DNA from: Macrophomina tecta
Taxonomy: Eukaryota > Ascomycota > Dothideomycetes > Botryosphaeriales > Botryosphaeriaceae
Direction: 5' to 3'
Length of the DNA stretch: 64,000 nucleotides
NCBI GenBank assembly: GCA_024180945.1
Contig: JAKSGN010000037.1
Location: 687,501-751,500 of the forward strand
Part shown: in pieces, positions 1 through 10,785 of the stretch
How the letters are laid out: each line of letters starts with the position of its first letter
How positions within the stretch are numbered: the first letter of the stretch is position 1
Program-made: the position numbers and the translations under genes
Notes under the pieces: generated by a model
Told to the model about the DNA's origin: nothing
The model's database searches: none
The model's input: only the letters and a program-made list of their open reading frames with translations

Positions 1-329
1 GCGAAGCGCCATTGGGACAATACCAGGGATTTCTCCTTGACTGCCATGCCGCGTGCCCGTATGGCGCTGGTCTTGATTGCGTAAGTCAAGCAAACGCCAT
101 CATTCGCATCTCACATAACGAAAATAGCAGTTCCAATGCAGTTCACCAAGTTTGACTGCCTTAGATCTTTAATTTTCTATGTGCGGTCATTGGCGCTGTG
201 CATATCGTAGATCTTATCAGGATAGACGAATAAACAGGTGGATCAGGTTGGTGGAACTTGCAAGGATGATCTCCGGTGTGGCATTGGCTGCATAACTACT
301 GGAATTAGCGAGTAAGTTCGGATAGCAGG

Positions 330-998
330 TTACTCACATGACTCTCTTTCCAGGGTTGTAATCGTTTCGCTTGAGCATGTTAACATCCTTCCGCCGTGAA
401 CGATAGGTACGATTCTTGCCTTGAGTCTCATCTGATTTCTGAATTCTTGTACGCTGAGGGCCTTACTGATGGCCATGTCTCCTCGTGGAGGGTGATCCAT
501 ATATCCACACTGGCTGGGGTCAATGGGGATGCCCTGGCCGGGTGGCTTTTCTGTTTTGGAATCCCATAGTCGTGTTGAGTTATTGCCTCCGGTGCTATCG
601 CATCGGTCGTCCAACAATATTACCTGATTTTGTCGTGGATCAGGTGGAACAAGTGCCAAAAAATCACTCAGGCTTGCATATAGAAGAGTTTCGGGAGGAT
701 CCAGCTTCCTGCTTCGAAAATTGAGAAATCTGAATATGAGGACAGCTCGCTCGTCCTGCAGGTCCACGCCTCTTCCGAAATCGAAGACTCCGTCGGGAAC
801 ATCTTTGAGATGCAAATTCTCGCTGTTATGGAGCATCCGCCTCTGCCTGCCATATGACATATCCCAGGCTACAGCTGCTTGCATTCCGCCTGACGGCACC
901 CTGTCAGGGTCGGCAGACTCGGGGGGCTCGGTGAACTTACTGGTGTATTCGTAAGGTAGTGCGGCGTTGTCGACTAAAGCCTCTTCGAGCAAGGTCAA
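330..998 (-). CDS. hypothetical ORF, unrecognised
   Basis: A 222-residue open frame on the minus strand. I recognise no domain, signal peptide or membrane segment. It ends at a TAA lying just inside a possible splice donor (GTGAGT near 341), so it could be the 5' exon of a gene continuing to the left. Composition is ordinary and nothing in the neighbourhood assigns a role. It could equally be chance open frame at the cluster border. The rest of 1-1294 shows no convincing gene. Confidence 0.22.
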   Translation of the reverse strand: MTLLEEALVDNAALPYEYTSKFTEPPESADPDRVPSGGMQAAVAWDMSYGRQRRMLHNSENLHLKDVPDGVFDFGRGVDLQDERAVLIFRFLNFRSRKLDPPETLLYASLSDFLALVPPDPRQNQVILLDDRCDSTGGNNSTRLWDSKTEKPPGQGIPIDPSQCGYMDHPPRGDMAISKALSVQEFRNQMRLKARIVPIVHGGRMLTCSSETITTLERESCE

Positions 999-1294
999 AC
1001 TTTCGGAGAAGCAGAGTTCCTCAACGAAGGTACAAGAGGACCCTTGAGTGTCAATAGAAATCCATGGTTACGCAAGGCTGTGGTGATTCCTGTGGATACG
1101 TTGTCGTGCTCTTATTCGTTCGCTACTCCCTGTTCATGCAGTCATATCAATAGGTGGTTGTGCCAAGCTGATCACATGCGCCAAAGACTCCTCATTTTGC
1201 ATTTCAACTTCTCAGCCTGATCATACCACAGAACACTCCTTTATACAGTCTGGATATTGTTCCGCGAAGTTGTTTCGCGGAGGTCCTCTTGTTC

Positions 1295-1759
1295 ATGATG
1301 CTGAATTCACCGGAGAAAAAGTTTTCGTCCCGGTCATGTCGGTCCACGCACTGCTACTATTATTTGACCTTACCTTCTGGTTGTTATGCCACTGCCACTA
1401 CACTCAGACAGGATAATTGGATTTGCGTCAGTTTGTCCGCCGCAGTAAGGACTGTTGAACTGACTGCGATCAGTGTAATAAAAACTGTAACGCAACAAAT
1501 TCAGGCGAGCGAACAGAATGCGAGCGATGTAAGCACGAGCAATGCGCTTTATGTCCGTATGAGCAGGAATACAAACAGCAAGCTGACGGTGTGGAAGTCT
1601 GGTATTGCGTGAGTGACTCTATCTTCCCCTAGCTTTGAGATGCCTTGAATTACTGAGCCAACTTAGTGCTTTTGTTCGCACGGACCATATCCTGTTGAGA
1701 TGTATGGTGCGTGTTACAATTGCCAGCATGGTCGTTGTGCTTATTGCAAGGTTGATTGA
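1295..1759 (+). CDS. small Cys-rich zinc-ribbon-like protein (3 exons)
   Basis: Splicing 1295-1426, 1474-1608 and 1667-1759 gives one frame of about 119 residues ending in TGA. Two related cysteine blocks follow a short N-terminus. Block one begins WICC and continues with CERCKHEQCALC. Block two begins WYCC and continues with CYNCQHGRCAYC. The pattern W-x-CC ... C-x2-C-x-H-x2-C-x2-C repeats and each block is split by an intron at the CC pair. The introns have GT/AG ends, and the first has a CTGAC branch-like motif. Such paired C/H motifs are common in uncharacterised fungal proteins and suggest zinc binding. No catalytic role can be inferred. The start ATG (1295 or 1298) is the least certain part; an upstream exon is possible. 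It lies outside the obvious cluster. Confidence 0.55.
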
Positions 1760-3222
1760 TGTGAGTAATGGTTACGAGTTCACATGTCTCCGGTTCCTTA
1801 AAGCAGTGCCGGGTCACTCTGGGCAATGTGTCCTTGTTTAACAGCATGTAAACTTTTCCTCCCTTGCAACATTTTAAACAAAGGTCTCTTTCGTGTAGTA
1901 AGTAGCCTGTCCTGTAATGAGCACCTGGATCACGTAACTCTATCGTTACTTTCACTTGTAAGAAATGCGCCCTGAATCGAGTATTCCTTTGAGGGCACAA
2001 CGAGTTGAAATAAAATAAATCGAATAGCTTTGGGTTATGGGTGCCCAGGACAGGATCAACAAATCGGAGAGGGCCGTAAATTTTCAGTTGCGATGATATA
2101 TTGACTTCCATAAGAACTGGGCCATTACCGCTCCTGTCTGCACCTAAGCCGCTACGAGGAAGAGCAGGGTTGTGACAAAAAGCAGGCTTTTAGTCGGCCT
2201 GACGAACGCAGCCTCCTCTTCGCAGCTAACACCAGTAGCAATCCTCTGGCTCCACACTTCTTTGGTAAAGTCGATACGACGATGAAGCACACACATGCTT
2301 ACCCAGCTGTGATTCCAGTACCATGTGGTGCGAATACCACTACAATCGCCTTCGCCGGCTTTGCCTGAGTCTTCTCCCCAATCCACTCCACCTGCGAGGA
2401 TCACGTACTTCTGCTCCAAGGCCTTCGTCCTCTCCTCATTTCAGTCAGCATATGGTGCGTACACGCCCCCCCTGCCCAGCTCGTCCAGCGCGCGGCGGCT
2501 TGCCTGCCCAGCCGCAGGATGGGGGCGTACCGGATACCGCAGAAGGCGGCGAAGTCGTAGTTGTCGCGGGCGGTGGCGAGGGCGGTGTTGTTGCTCGCCT
2601 GCGGGACGACGCAGCTGCCGCAAGGGTGGTGCGGATGTCCGTATGGATGCCCTGGAGTTGGGGATGCCCGTCATGCGGATGGAGGAAGTGGAGGAGGAGG
2701 AGGAGGAGGAGGAGGAGGAGGAGGAGGAAGTCGCGTTGCGGTGGTTGTTGTTCTTATTCTTGTCGTCTTTATAGAACTTAGATATATTAACGGAAGGTGG
2801 TGCAGATGTCGTCGTGGATCTTGGGGTCGCGGCTTGTAAAAGTCGCTCTCGTGCAAACTTAGATTTCTGCCTTAACTAAAATCCCTCCACGCCGCCTTCT
2901 CTCTGAGTGACATTGGGCGTGCAGGATCTGCTGCGCGTAAGGGCTCCTGGCCCATTGCGGTGATCTTTCATGTGGGTCATATAGCGCTTTTGTCATAGGC
3001 TCATGATAGTAGGCTGACTGGCTACTCGCACTTGGCTTGAGGTTGCCCGAATAGCTTCACAGCTTCGGCGGAGCCCCAAAACTGTCACCCTGATTCAACA
3101 GTGCCGTCATCGCTTAAGTATGTGATTTCTTAAATGTTCCCTGGCTCAGCTACGGATTCCTACTTCTTTAAAACTGTCTGCGGAGATCCTGATTACTCCG
3201 TTGCAAAGTATATGAGTCGGAA
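1760..3222. other. gene-poor interval
   Basis: No supported gene. It holds a GC-rich patch around 2430-2680, a GGA microsatellite and several short open frames on both strands without recognisable motifs. It marks the left border of the cluster. Confidence 0.5.
2682..2729 (+). repeat. (GGA)n microsatellite
   Basis: About a dozen tandem GGA units with one interruption near the left end. The poly-Glu, poly-Gly and poly-Pro runs read in overlapping frames come from this repeat and are not evidence of coding. Confidence 0.9.
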
Positions 3223-6072
3223 CTACCAGGATAAGATTTCCCTCTTCGCGCTGTTTTCTCGCTCAAGCTTCATATCTGCAAGAGCAGGTAACGTTACAGG
3301 TTCCCTCTTCCTGCACAGGGCTGCAAAAACGTCCTGTCCGAAGCTGCGGAATGACTCCGGGAGGCCACCATTTTCGATAAGCTTCAGTTCCATCTCATCC
3401 AAGTTGAATCCAAAGGCCTTCCCAGCGATGCGAACTGAGCGTGCTTCTACGTCAATCCCAATTTCCTCGCCAGTCCGGGCTAGGTGGTAAAATTCATCTT
3501 CCGTGATCGAAATTGCAAGCAGCCCGATCGTGGGTGCGTTCCGGCCGAATATAAAAGAGAAGCTTTTTGCTATGATGCATTGCACTCCTAAACCTGGCGC
3601 CAGATTTCTTGTTAATGCGGATTGTCGGCTTGGAGGCGACCGCCGCTTACCTTTCATGGCCCTTGGAGCCTCTTCTCGAGAGGAACCGCACCCGAAAGCT
3701 TTTCCGGCCACGACAACTTGAAAGCCTGACCGCACCTTCTCCCGAAATTCAGGCAAGGCAAATTCGAAGCAATGAGAGCCGAGTTGTTGATCGGTTGTTG
3801 ATGTACAGAAAACTGCCGGTATTATCTAAAAGGTCAGAAGTCAGCACCAATTTCATAAGTTGTGCACAAAGCTTCCTTACCGCATCAGTGTCGACAAAGT
3901 CTCCCATGCGGTAGACGCGGCTCGAGATGTGCCCTATAGCTGCGTTGTTGGGTAACGAAGCCTCCGTCCCCAAACGGACCGTGTCGCCATCTGCGGACTC
4001 GGGCATGTTAGGGAGGAAATTTGGTTCGACATACTCTGGCAGTCCAGCCTCAGGGACTGGCTCTACCGCTGTACTTCCATTCGTGCCCGCGTACCAGGAT
4101 CTACAGGTTTTCCGACATCTGTTGTACTCTTTTTCAGAGACGTCCTGCAGCAATTCTCGGGGATCTGTCAGAGTCATGCTGAACGAGGACGCAGCCACGG
4201 TTGCAGCAGAGCAGATGTGGCCGACAGCGCCTGCAAAACGTCAGCTTCCATGGTCATCTCTCTCGATTTACGTCTCGTTTTACCTTTCCCCATGCGATTC
4301 TTGAAGTTCCTGTTCTGGGAAGAAATCCAGTTCGATCCTTCTTCAGCTACGTCTGCGCCTATACCTAGGCACAGGCTACAGCCGGGGGCCGGTTGCTCAA
4401 ATCCCGCTGCCGCATAAACATCCAGCAATCCTAGCTTCCTCAAGTTTCTCACAATGGGCATGCTACCCGGAACGACAACGCGCCTTCCCTTGGCTAACGG
4501 CAGCCCTCGCTTGAGGCCAGCCCGCAGAACTAACGCTGCGAGAATCAAGTCCTCTTCAGTCGTTGTGCACGCGCCGATAAAGCAGCCGTCGAACTGCATG
4601 TTCATGTCCAATTTCTCGGCCACAGGGTAGACATCATCCGGTGACGGATACATTGCAATGAAAGACTCCACTTCACCGAGATCGACCTCAAACTTCGCCG
4701 CGTAGCATGCGTCCGCGTCGGGTAAGAAGTACGTGGATCCAGAATTGTAGATTTTGCACTTGCGCCTCTTCACAAATGCCTGGGTCACCTCGTCCGGCAG
4801 AAAGATACCGGTGATAGCGCCGAGCTCCTGATCGAGTTATGTAAGAACGGTCTCTTTCGAAGGATTTGGATGTGTCTCTTTCTTACCGTGCACATGTTCG
4901 AAATGGCAAACCGCGCGTCGCAAGATAACCATCGAGCCCCTGGCCCTCCAAATTCGACAATCCGGTCGGCCGCGTGGGTGTTCCTCTTCAGTTTGTTGAG
5001 GATAGACAGTATTACATCCTTGCCACGAATGTACCACGTCGGCTTGCCGACAAAGTCGATACGGATGGACTCAGGGATTTTAAACCACGTCTGTCCGGTC
5101 GCAAGGCCCATCATGACATCCCCTGCACCGAGTCCGATGGCCAAGCTACTTACGGCACCGGCCGAGCAAGTGTGGGAATCTGAGCCGAGCACAAGCATCC
5201 CAGGCTCCGCTCTTTCCCTCACGAACTCTGTGTGGAGAATGGTATACTACACGCCAATAGTCAGCCGCCGGACCGGACACGCATATCAAATGAGAAGTAC
5301 ATTGAGCCCCTGATTCTCAGTCATCTTCAGCTCGTGCTTCGCACTCTGCAGTCCCTGCAAGAACCCCTTGACCCGGTCTTGGCTGTAGTTCCGCGGATCG
5401 ACGACGTGGTCACCGGCAAGCCAAAATCTGTCGTTTCGCCAGGCCCGAGGAGCGGAGCCGATGCTGGTCATGCTCTTTTTCATCCCAACCCAGGTGACCT
5501 CGCTTGCAATTACCCAGTCAATCGAAACTCGCACCAGGTCCCCTGCTTGCACGCCTCCCTTGTCGCGAGGAGCGGTAAGAGCGTGGTGCGCAAAGATCTT
5601 CTCCGCAAGAGTCATCGGCCTTGTGCCTGGGCGCTTCTGGCGAAGGGGTTCAGGAGGCTTGCGCGCCAACTCTGCGGAGCTAACCGCTGCCAGCCATGCC
5701 TCAATGAGGAATTCAACCTCGTCGAGCGTTCTGGCGCTTGTCTCAGCCCACGGCGTGTCTTCAGCAAGGCCCAATCCGCCCAACTCCGGGTCCGTTGCAC
5801 AAATATCGATTACGTGCGCTATGGCGTCAGACTCGGCCCTCGCCCCCCTGGTGTCAAGAGCTGCGCACACATGGCGGAGAAAAGCAATCACGCTGGGAAA
5901 TACGTTATAGAAGGCGGCTGAAACGGAAAGCCATTAGCCTCAGCGGTTCCGGCGCTCGCACAGATTTCTCACCTGGATTGACGACGACCGCATCTTCAAG
6001 CTCAATCTCACGTACGCGCCTGAGCGCCTGGAGAGCTCTGGAGGCGAACTCGCATGGCATGTTCCGCGCCAT
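3223..6072 (-). CDS. aconitase-family 3-isopropylmalate dehydratase-like enzyme
   Basis: Iron-sulfur hydro-lyase predicted to isomerise a 2-alkylmalate to the 3-alkylmalate. The gene starts at an ATG at 6072 (first exon to about 5973, then a GTGAGA...TTTCAG intron) and continues through about six exons without a stop. Landmarks in order are [12 protein letters not shown], the substrate/cluster region [37 protein letters not shown] with its CxxC cluster ligands, [13 protein letters not shown], and the C-terminal swivel domain with GDFVDTDA and [11 protein letters not shown]. Both catalytic halves are in one chain, as in fungal LEU1-type and toxin-cluster aconitases. It is divergent from the isopropylmalate synthase at 6491, sharing a 420-base promoter that contains a TCACGTCA box. 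The closest pathway analogy is the aconitase of echinocandin homotyrosine biosynthesis (HtyD). A plain leucine-pathway duplicate is the alternative. Confidence 0.88.
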
Positions 6073-6265
6073 CGTATGTCAGAGTCCGACAACCGTGGCA
6101 TGTCACCACGGGCCACGACGCATGCTAAATACAGATAGGAGTTTTTGCACCCAGAAGGCCTCATCCAAATCAGTGCAGACGGGTTTTGTCAGGAACTTTC
6201 GAGCCAAAGCATAACGGTACCGCACACTTATGCTGCTCAGAGCTCTGGCTGGCGCCAACAAATGC

Positions 6266-6284
6266 TCACGTCACATAACGTCAG
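6266..6284. promoter_or_regulatory. candidate Api-box pair (TCACGTCA, TAACGTCA)
   Basis: TCACGTCA at 6266-6273 is the reverse complement of TGACGTGA, the motif reported for the apicidin regulator Aps2. A second site differing by one base (TAACGTCA) follows two bases later. They lie in the divergent promoter of the dehydratase and synthase genes. An exact 8-mer is expected about twice by chance in 64 kb counting both strands, so position and pairing are the argument. Confidence 0.4.
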
Positions 6285-6490
6285 CAGTAGATCGGCCGGC
6301 CGAAAGTGCATTCAAGGGAGATCCGCAGGAGAAGGACCGTTACAAACAGGCATCCCCCATAGGGCGGGATAGCATAACTTAACGGAGCCATTGATTGAAA
6401 GCTTAAAAGGAGAAGAGCCTCTAGCTTTACACGCCGAGGAAAGTTTGACTTCCTACATATTCTTACAAGCACTGCTCAGTCGTCGCGACC

Positions 6491-8409
6491 ATGCCGGTCC
6501 TTTGTGCTGCAGGCCACGACATTCGAAGCAAGTACGCGAACCGACTCCCCGCCCGCGTGAAGCTTCCCGACCGCGAATGGCCATCAAAGGAATTCACCAA
6601 ACCACCGGCATACATGTCGGTGGACCTGCGTGATGGCAACCAATCTCTGCCCAACCCACTGGTAGGTGCGACCACACGGTAGCCATGACCTGCATCACGT
6701 TGCTGATCGTACCAAAGACTTTTGACCAGCGAGTGGAGATGTTCAAGCTACTAGTCGCGATTGGATTCAAAGATATCGAGGTTGCGTTTCCATGCGCGTC
6801 CAGGACAGACTACGACTTTGTGCGGTACCTGATCGAAACACCAGGCCTGGTTCCGGATGACGTCGCTCTGCAGGTCATCACTCCATGCCGGGAGGATGCA
6901 ATTCAAACAGCGGTCGACAGTCTCCGTGGAGCAAAGAGGGCAATCATGATGACCTACATGGCTAGCAGCGACAACCTGCGCGAAACGGTGCTCCAGCTCA
7001 GCGAGGACGAGTGGATTGAGCGTGCGCGGAGATGCACTGCTTTCGCGCGCTCGCTCCTCAAGGACGATCCCAGCGTCCACGGGACCAACTGGACGTTCAA
7101 TTTTGGCTTCGAGGATTTTGCGAACGCCCGCCCCGAAGCCGTGCTTCGCTGCGCCGACGCCGTTCTCGACGAGTGGGATCCCACCCCGGCGTGGCCCATG
7201 ATCCTCGGCGTCGCCGCAAGCGTCGAAGTCACCACGCCCAACGTATTCGCGGACCAGATAGAATACTTCCTCCGCAACGTTCCGCGCCGCAACGACTTTC
7301 GATTGACAGTCCACACCCACAACGACCGCGGTGGTGCCGTCGCCACCGCCGAGTTAGCCTGCCTGGCTGGCGCAGACAGAGTCGAGGGCTGCCTCTTCGG
7401 CAACGGCGAGCGAGCTGGCAACATGGACCTTGTAGTCTTCGCGCTCAACCTCCTAACCTCTGGCATCGACCCAGGCCTCGACTTCTCGAACCTGGACACC
7501 ATACGCAAGGTCTACGAGGAGATGACCAAGCTGCCTGTGCATCCGCGCACCCCGTATTCCGGCGACTACTACTTCCGAGCCTTCAGCGGCGCTCACCAAG
7601 ACGCCATTTCCAAGGGATTGAAGTCGCGCGCGAGGGGATCCCACGGCGACAGACCGGGGCTGGCGCGCTGGCCCGCCTGGCGCGTCCCGTATCTGCCTCT
7701 CGATCCGGCTGACGTGGGCCGCTCTCTGGATTGCGTAGTCGGCATCAACAGCCAAAGCGGCAAGGGCGGGGTTGCTTGGATTCTACAGCATAGCCTGGGC
7801 TTGGAAATCCCGGCCGACCTCGCCCGCGTCTTCTCCAAGACGGTCAAGGAGATGTCGGATCGCGCCGGTCGTGGCATCCCGGCTGACGAGCTTTGCCTTG
7901 AGTTTCTCAAGGCCCATGGCGGCACCACTTTGACCGGTGGTGCTTCGGTCTACCGCAGGAGCAAGTTGGATACTTCTTGTAGCATGGACAAGATCGTAGC
8001 GGCCGTGCTGGAGTCGCCATCAGCCCCACATGCAATCATATCTCGGCTTCTGGGCCTGCCCAAGCTCTCTGTGACAACCACCTCCCGGAATATGTACGGC
8101 ACTGTGCATCTTGGAGAGTACGCCGCGTATACGAAGGTTGCTCTCGAAGGATCGGGCGCACAGTTGTGGGGAGTGGGATTTGGGGAGAATGAGAACGAAG
8201 CAGAAGCGCGCGCGATCCTCGCAGCGCTCTTGGTAGGTGCCTTTCCAGCTCATCTGTTTTAATAGCTAACGTATTTTTCATTATAGTCTGGAGACGAGAT
8301 TTCCATTTCGGGGCCTGACGGCATGAGCAACCCTACTATTGCTCCCAGGTGGGCGGCGCGACCATTCTCTCCTGGGAAATGGGACAGTCACTTGACCACA
8401 TACTGTTGA
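6491..8409 (+). CDS. 2-isopropylmalate synthase-like (LeuA family)
   Basis: Acetyl-CoA-dependent aldol condensation with a 2-oxo acid, the first step of leucine-type chain elongation. Exons 6491-6661, 6718-8232 and 8287-8409 join in frame to 602 residues, the normal size. The catalytic TIM barrel shows DLRDGNQSL near residue 50 (metal and substrate), [15 protein letters not shown], and the [12 protein letters not shown] loop. After the helical linker there is a C-terminal LeuA allosteric/dimer domain, present to the end. The gene is intact. It is divergent from the isomerase and convergent with the isopropylmalate dehydrogenase, so the three form a compact pathway block. The substrate cannot be read from the sequence. 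In this context a non-leucine 2-oxo acid is plausible, as for HtyA of echinocandin clusters. Confidence 0.9.
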
Positions 8410-8923
8410 TTGTACTAATCGTGAGTGCTGTTCAGGGATTCATTGGTAAAGGAAAGAGCGAAATAGACATGACAATTCTTAGAGTACCGATTTTGTGACA
8501 GGATTGAAATAGAGCCAAAGCGGTGAGCGTTACGTGGCAGAGGAAATGACGACGGGATAGAGGGTCACATAGACTAAAGAATGAGTAGCCGAAGAGAGCG
8601 AGCAAAATATTGCTTGGTTATCTTCTAAATCTTCAAGTGTGGAGCTCGACAGCTTTCAATCATGTAATAAGAGCCACCGCTGCTATGAATTCGGGTGTGA
8701 ATAGCCTTCCCCACAGAGTCTTTGAAGCAGTCTTTTGTGATCTTTGAGTAGATGCGTGTCCAAAAAATAACCTCGCTAAGTTCGACCTCCGGAGACGCAA
8801 TAACCTTTTGCATCAACTGCAGCACGCATAGACTTTTCCTAGGCTTTGCAGGGACGATGAATACCTCACCGATCGCGCTCAACTCTCTGCACTGCTCCAA
8901 ACTCTATCCAACATCTTTCAGTC
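8410..8923. other. intergenic, convergent 3' ends
   Basis: Space between the stop codons of the synthase and the dehydrogenase. A 91-codon minus-strand open frame here (8625-8900) has no ATG start and no motif. No terminator or repeat is obvious. Confidence 0.6.
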
Positions 8924-10478
8924 TTAGCACACAGCCTGGCTTCTCAGTGCTGCTACGACAGCATCGCCAAAATCTGTCGTAGATCCAGCACCTCCAAGGT
9001 CCTTTGTCAGCATTCCTGATTGCAGCGTATCTCTAACTGCTTTCTCGATGGCGGTTGAAGCGCTTTCCATGTTCAACGAGTACTTGAACATCATGGCAAC
9101 CGAAAGTATCGTTCCGGCCGGGTTTACTACCCCTTTTCCTGCAATATCCGGTGCGGAACCTTTTCGGACGTGTTAGCATAGTAAGCAGAGTACTGTCAAG
9201 GGTTGAGGTACCATGTATTGGCTCGTAAAGACCTTTGACATTGCTACCTCCGCGGATATCGTCCGGGATGTCGCACAAGCTAGCGCTGGGCAGCAAGCCA
9301 ATGCTGCCAGTGATCGCGCTCGCCTCATCGCTGATAATATCGCCGAACATGTTGCTTGTAAGAATGACGCCGTTTAGCCTCCTCGGATTGCTTGCCATAA
9401 CCATTGCAGCGGAGTCGATCAACATGTGCTCCAGCTTTACTTGGGGGAATTCAGTCCTTATGATCTCGTCAACGACCCCTCTCCACAACCGCCCGCATGC
9501 AGCCAACACATTGGCCTTGTCAAGGCTGATGATTGAGCGAGGGGGATTTGTAGCTAGAGCCAGCTTTCCCGCCAGCCGTGCCACTCGTTCGATCTCCGCC
9601 CGTGTGTATGTATCCGTGTCGGAAGCCCAGTCTAACTCTTTGCCATCGACACCATGCTCGCGCCGTTGTCCAAAGTAGACACCACCGGTCAGCTCGCGCA
9701 CGATTAGAATGTCTGCGCCGGCGCACCGCTCGGGCTTCAGCGCGGACTGTTCCAGCAAAATAGGGGCGGCGAAGTTGACTGGCCTCAGGTTGCCAAAGGC
9801 ATCCAGCGCCTTACGCAAATCGCCGAGGCCCCACTCGACTGGTAAGCGGTTTTTTGACCATTTCTTTTCCGAACATCAGTCCACTTTCCCTCTACTTTTT
9901 GCAGCACAATTTGCGGTGAAAAGGGAGGCTTACTGGTCCACCAACGGCACCGACGAGAACTGCAGAGGCTGAAGTAGCATCCGAAAGAGCTTCCGGAGTT
10001 ATGGATACCCCGTAAGCATCGAAAGCGGACTGGGTTTGGGCTCGTGAGCGGAAGCAGTCAAGAGGGGTAACTCAAAGAAGACTAACGCCACCGATCAAAT
10101 GATGCTTCAGGTTTAATCGGACAGATGGATTTTGGCGTTCCATCTCTCGAAGGACCTGGATAGTTGCGAGAGTCGAATTAGATAATAGAAAAGGAATTGG
10201 AGTTTGGTTTCAAAAGTATTGCAACTCGACTCCCACTCGGCTTCGCTCTCACGGCGAAAAGGTTACCGCGTCCTTCTGGCAATGGCAACAGAGAGTAGTG
10301 AATTCGTTTACACTTCGTCTTTTGGTATGATTTGAAATCTGTTTGCACTTGCCTTTAATCCCTCCCGAACCACCTTGCCAAAATTGTCAGCTCAGTAGAT
10401 TTGTTCAGAACCCGGCAGGCTCACCTCGGGACCAGCATAATCACCCTCAAAGACAACGATGTCGTACTCGGTAACCAT
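8924..10478 (-). CDS. 3-isopropylmalate dehydrogenase-like (LEU2 family)
   Basis: NAD-dependent oxidative decarboxylase that finishes one round of 2-oxo acid elongation. The ATG at 10478 begins VTEYDIVVFEGDYAGPE, the usual LEU2 N-terminus. Several short introns follow (one may use a GC donor after the GLK codons near 10380). Then come HHLIGG, SAVLVGAVGGP, VRELTGGVYFG, the catalytic stretch DKANVLAACGRLWR, the metal-binding region TSNMFGDIISDEASAITGS, and EPIHG followed by an intron to SAPDIAGKG. The C-terminus GSTTDFGDAVVAAL is also conserved and the stop is at 8924. All exons join in frame and key Tyr, Lys and Asp residues are present, so it looks functional. It is the third member of the trio with the isomerase and synthase. 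Confidence 0.88.
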
Positions 10479-10785
10479 TTTTGCTTCTCGCTGTTTGTGC
10501 CTTCTCTGCAGTAGAACAGAGTGCAATGCTTAGCTGCAGACCCACAGAACATTTCTGCACCGCGGTCGAAATCGGCATTTAAGGGTTTCCTCAAAGCCCT
10601 CGGCGGCCATGGCGGTTTCGTACTGCTTACATCATATTGCAAGGAAACGATACACCAGGGGCTACAAATATTGCGTTATCATGTTGTGTAAGCATCTTTA
10701 AATGATCCATGCCAGGTTTCCAGATTCGCGCCATGCTCGAAGCTACGGGATGTGGTTCACCGCAAGTGGTCTTAATACAGGCTGC

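Noticed and set aside
1650..2111. 153-codon minus-strand frame
   Set aside because: It overlaps the spliced Cys-rich gene on the other strand and shows no motif; it is a shadow frame.
2430..2640. GC-rich minus-strand stretch with a carboxylesterase-like phrase (GIRYAP)
   Set aside because: The match is only a few residues, the frame has stops on both sides and no further esterase motif follows. The patch is low-complexity.
6005..6014. ATCTCACGTA, matching the TOXE tox-box consensus ATCTCNCGNA
   Set aside because: It lies inside the first coding exon of the isomerase gene and a single degenerate 10-mer is easily fortuitous.
8625..8900. 91-codon minus-strand frame just downstream of the isopropylmalate dehydrogenase
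   Set aside because: It has no ATG in a useful position, starts after an in-frame stop, shows no motif and is best explained as 3' untranslated sequence.
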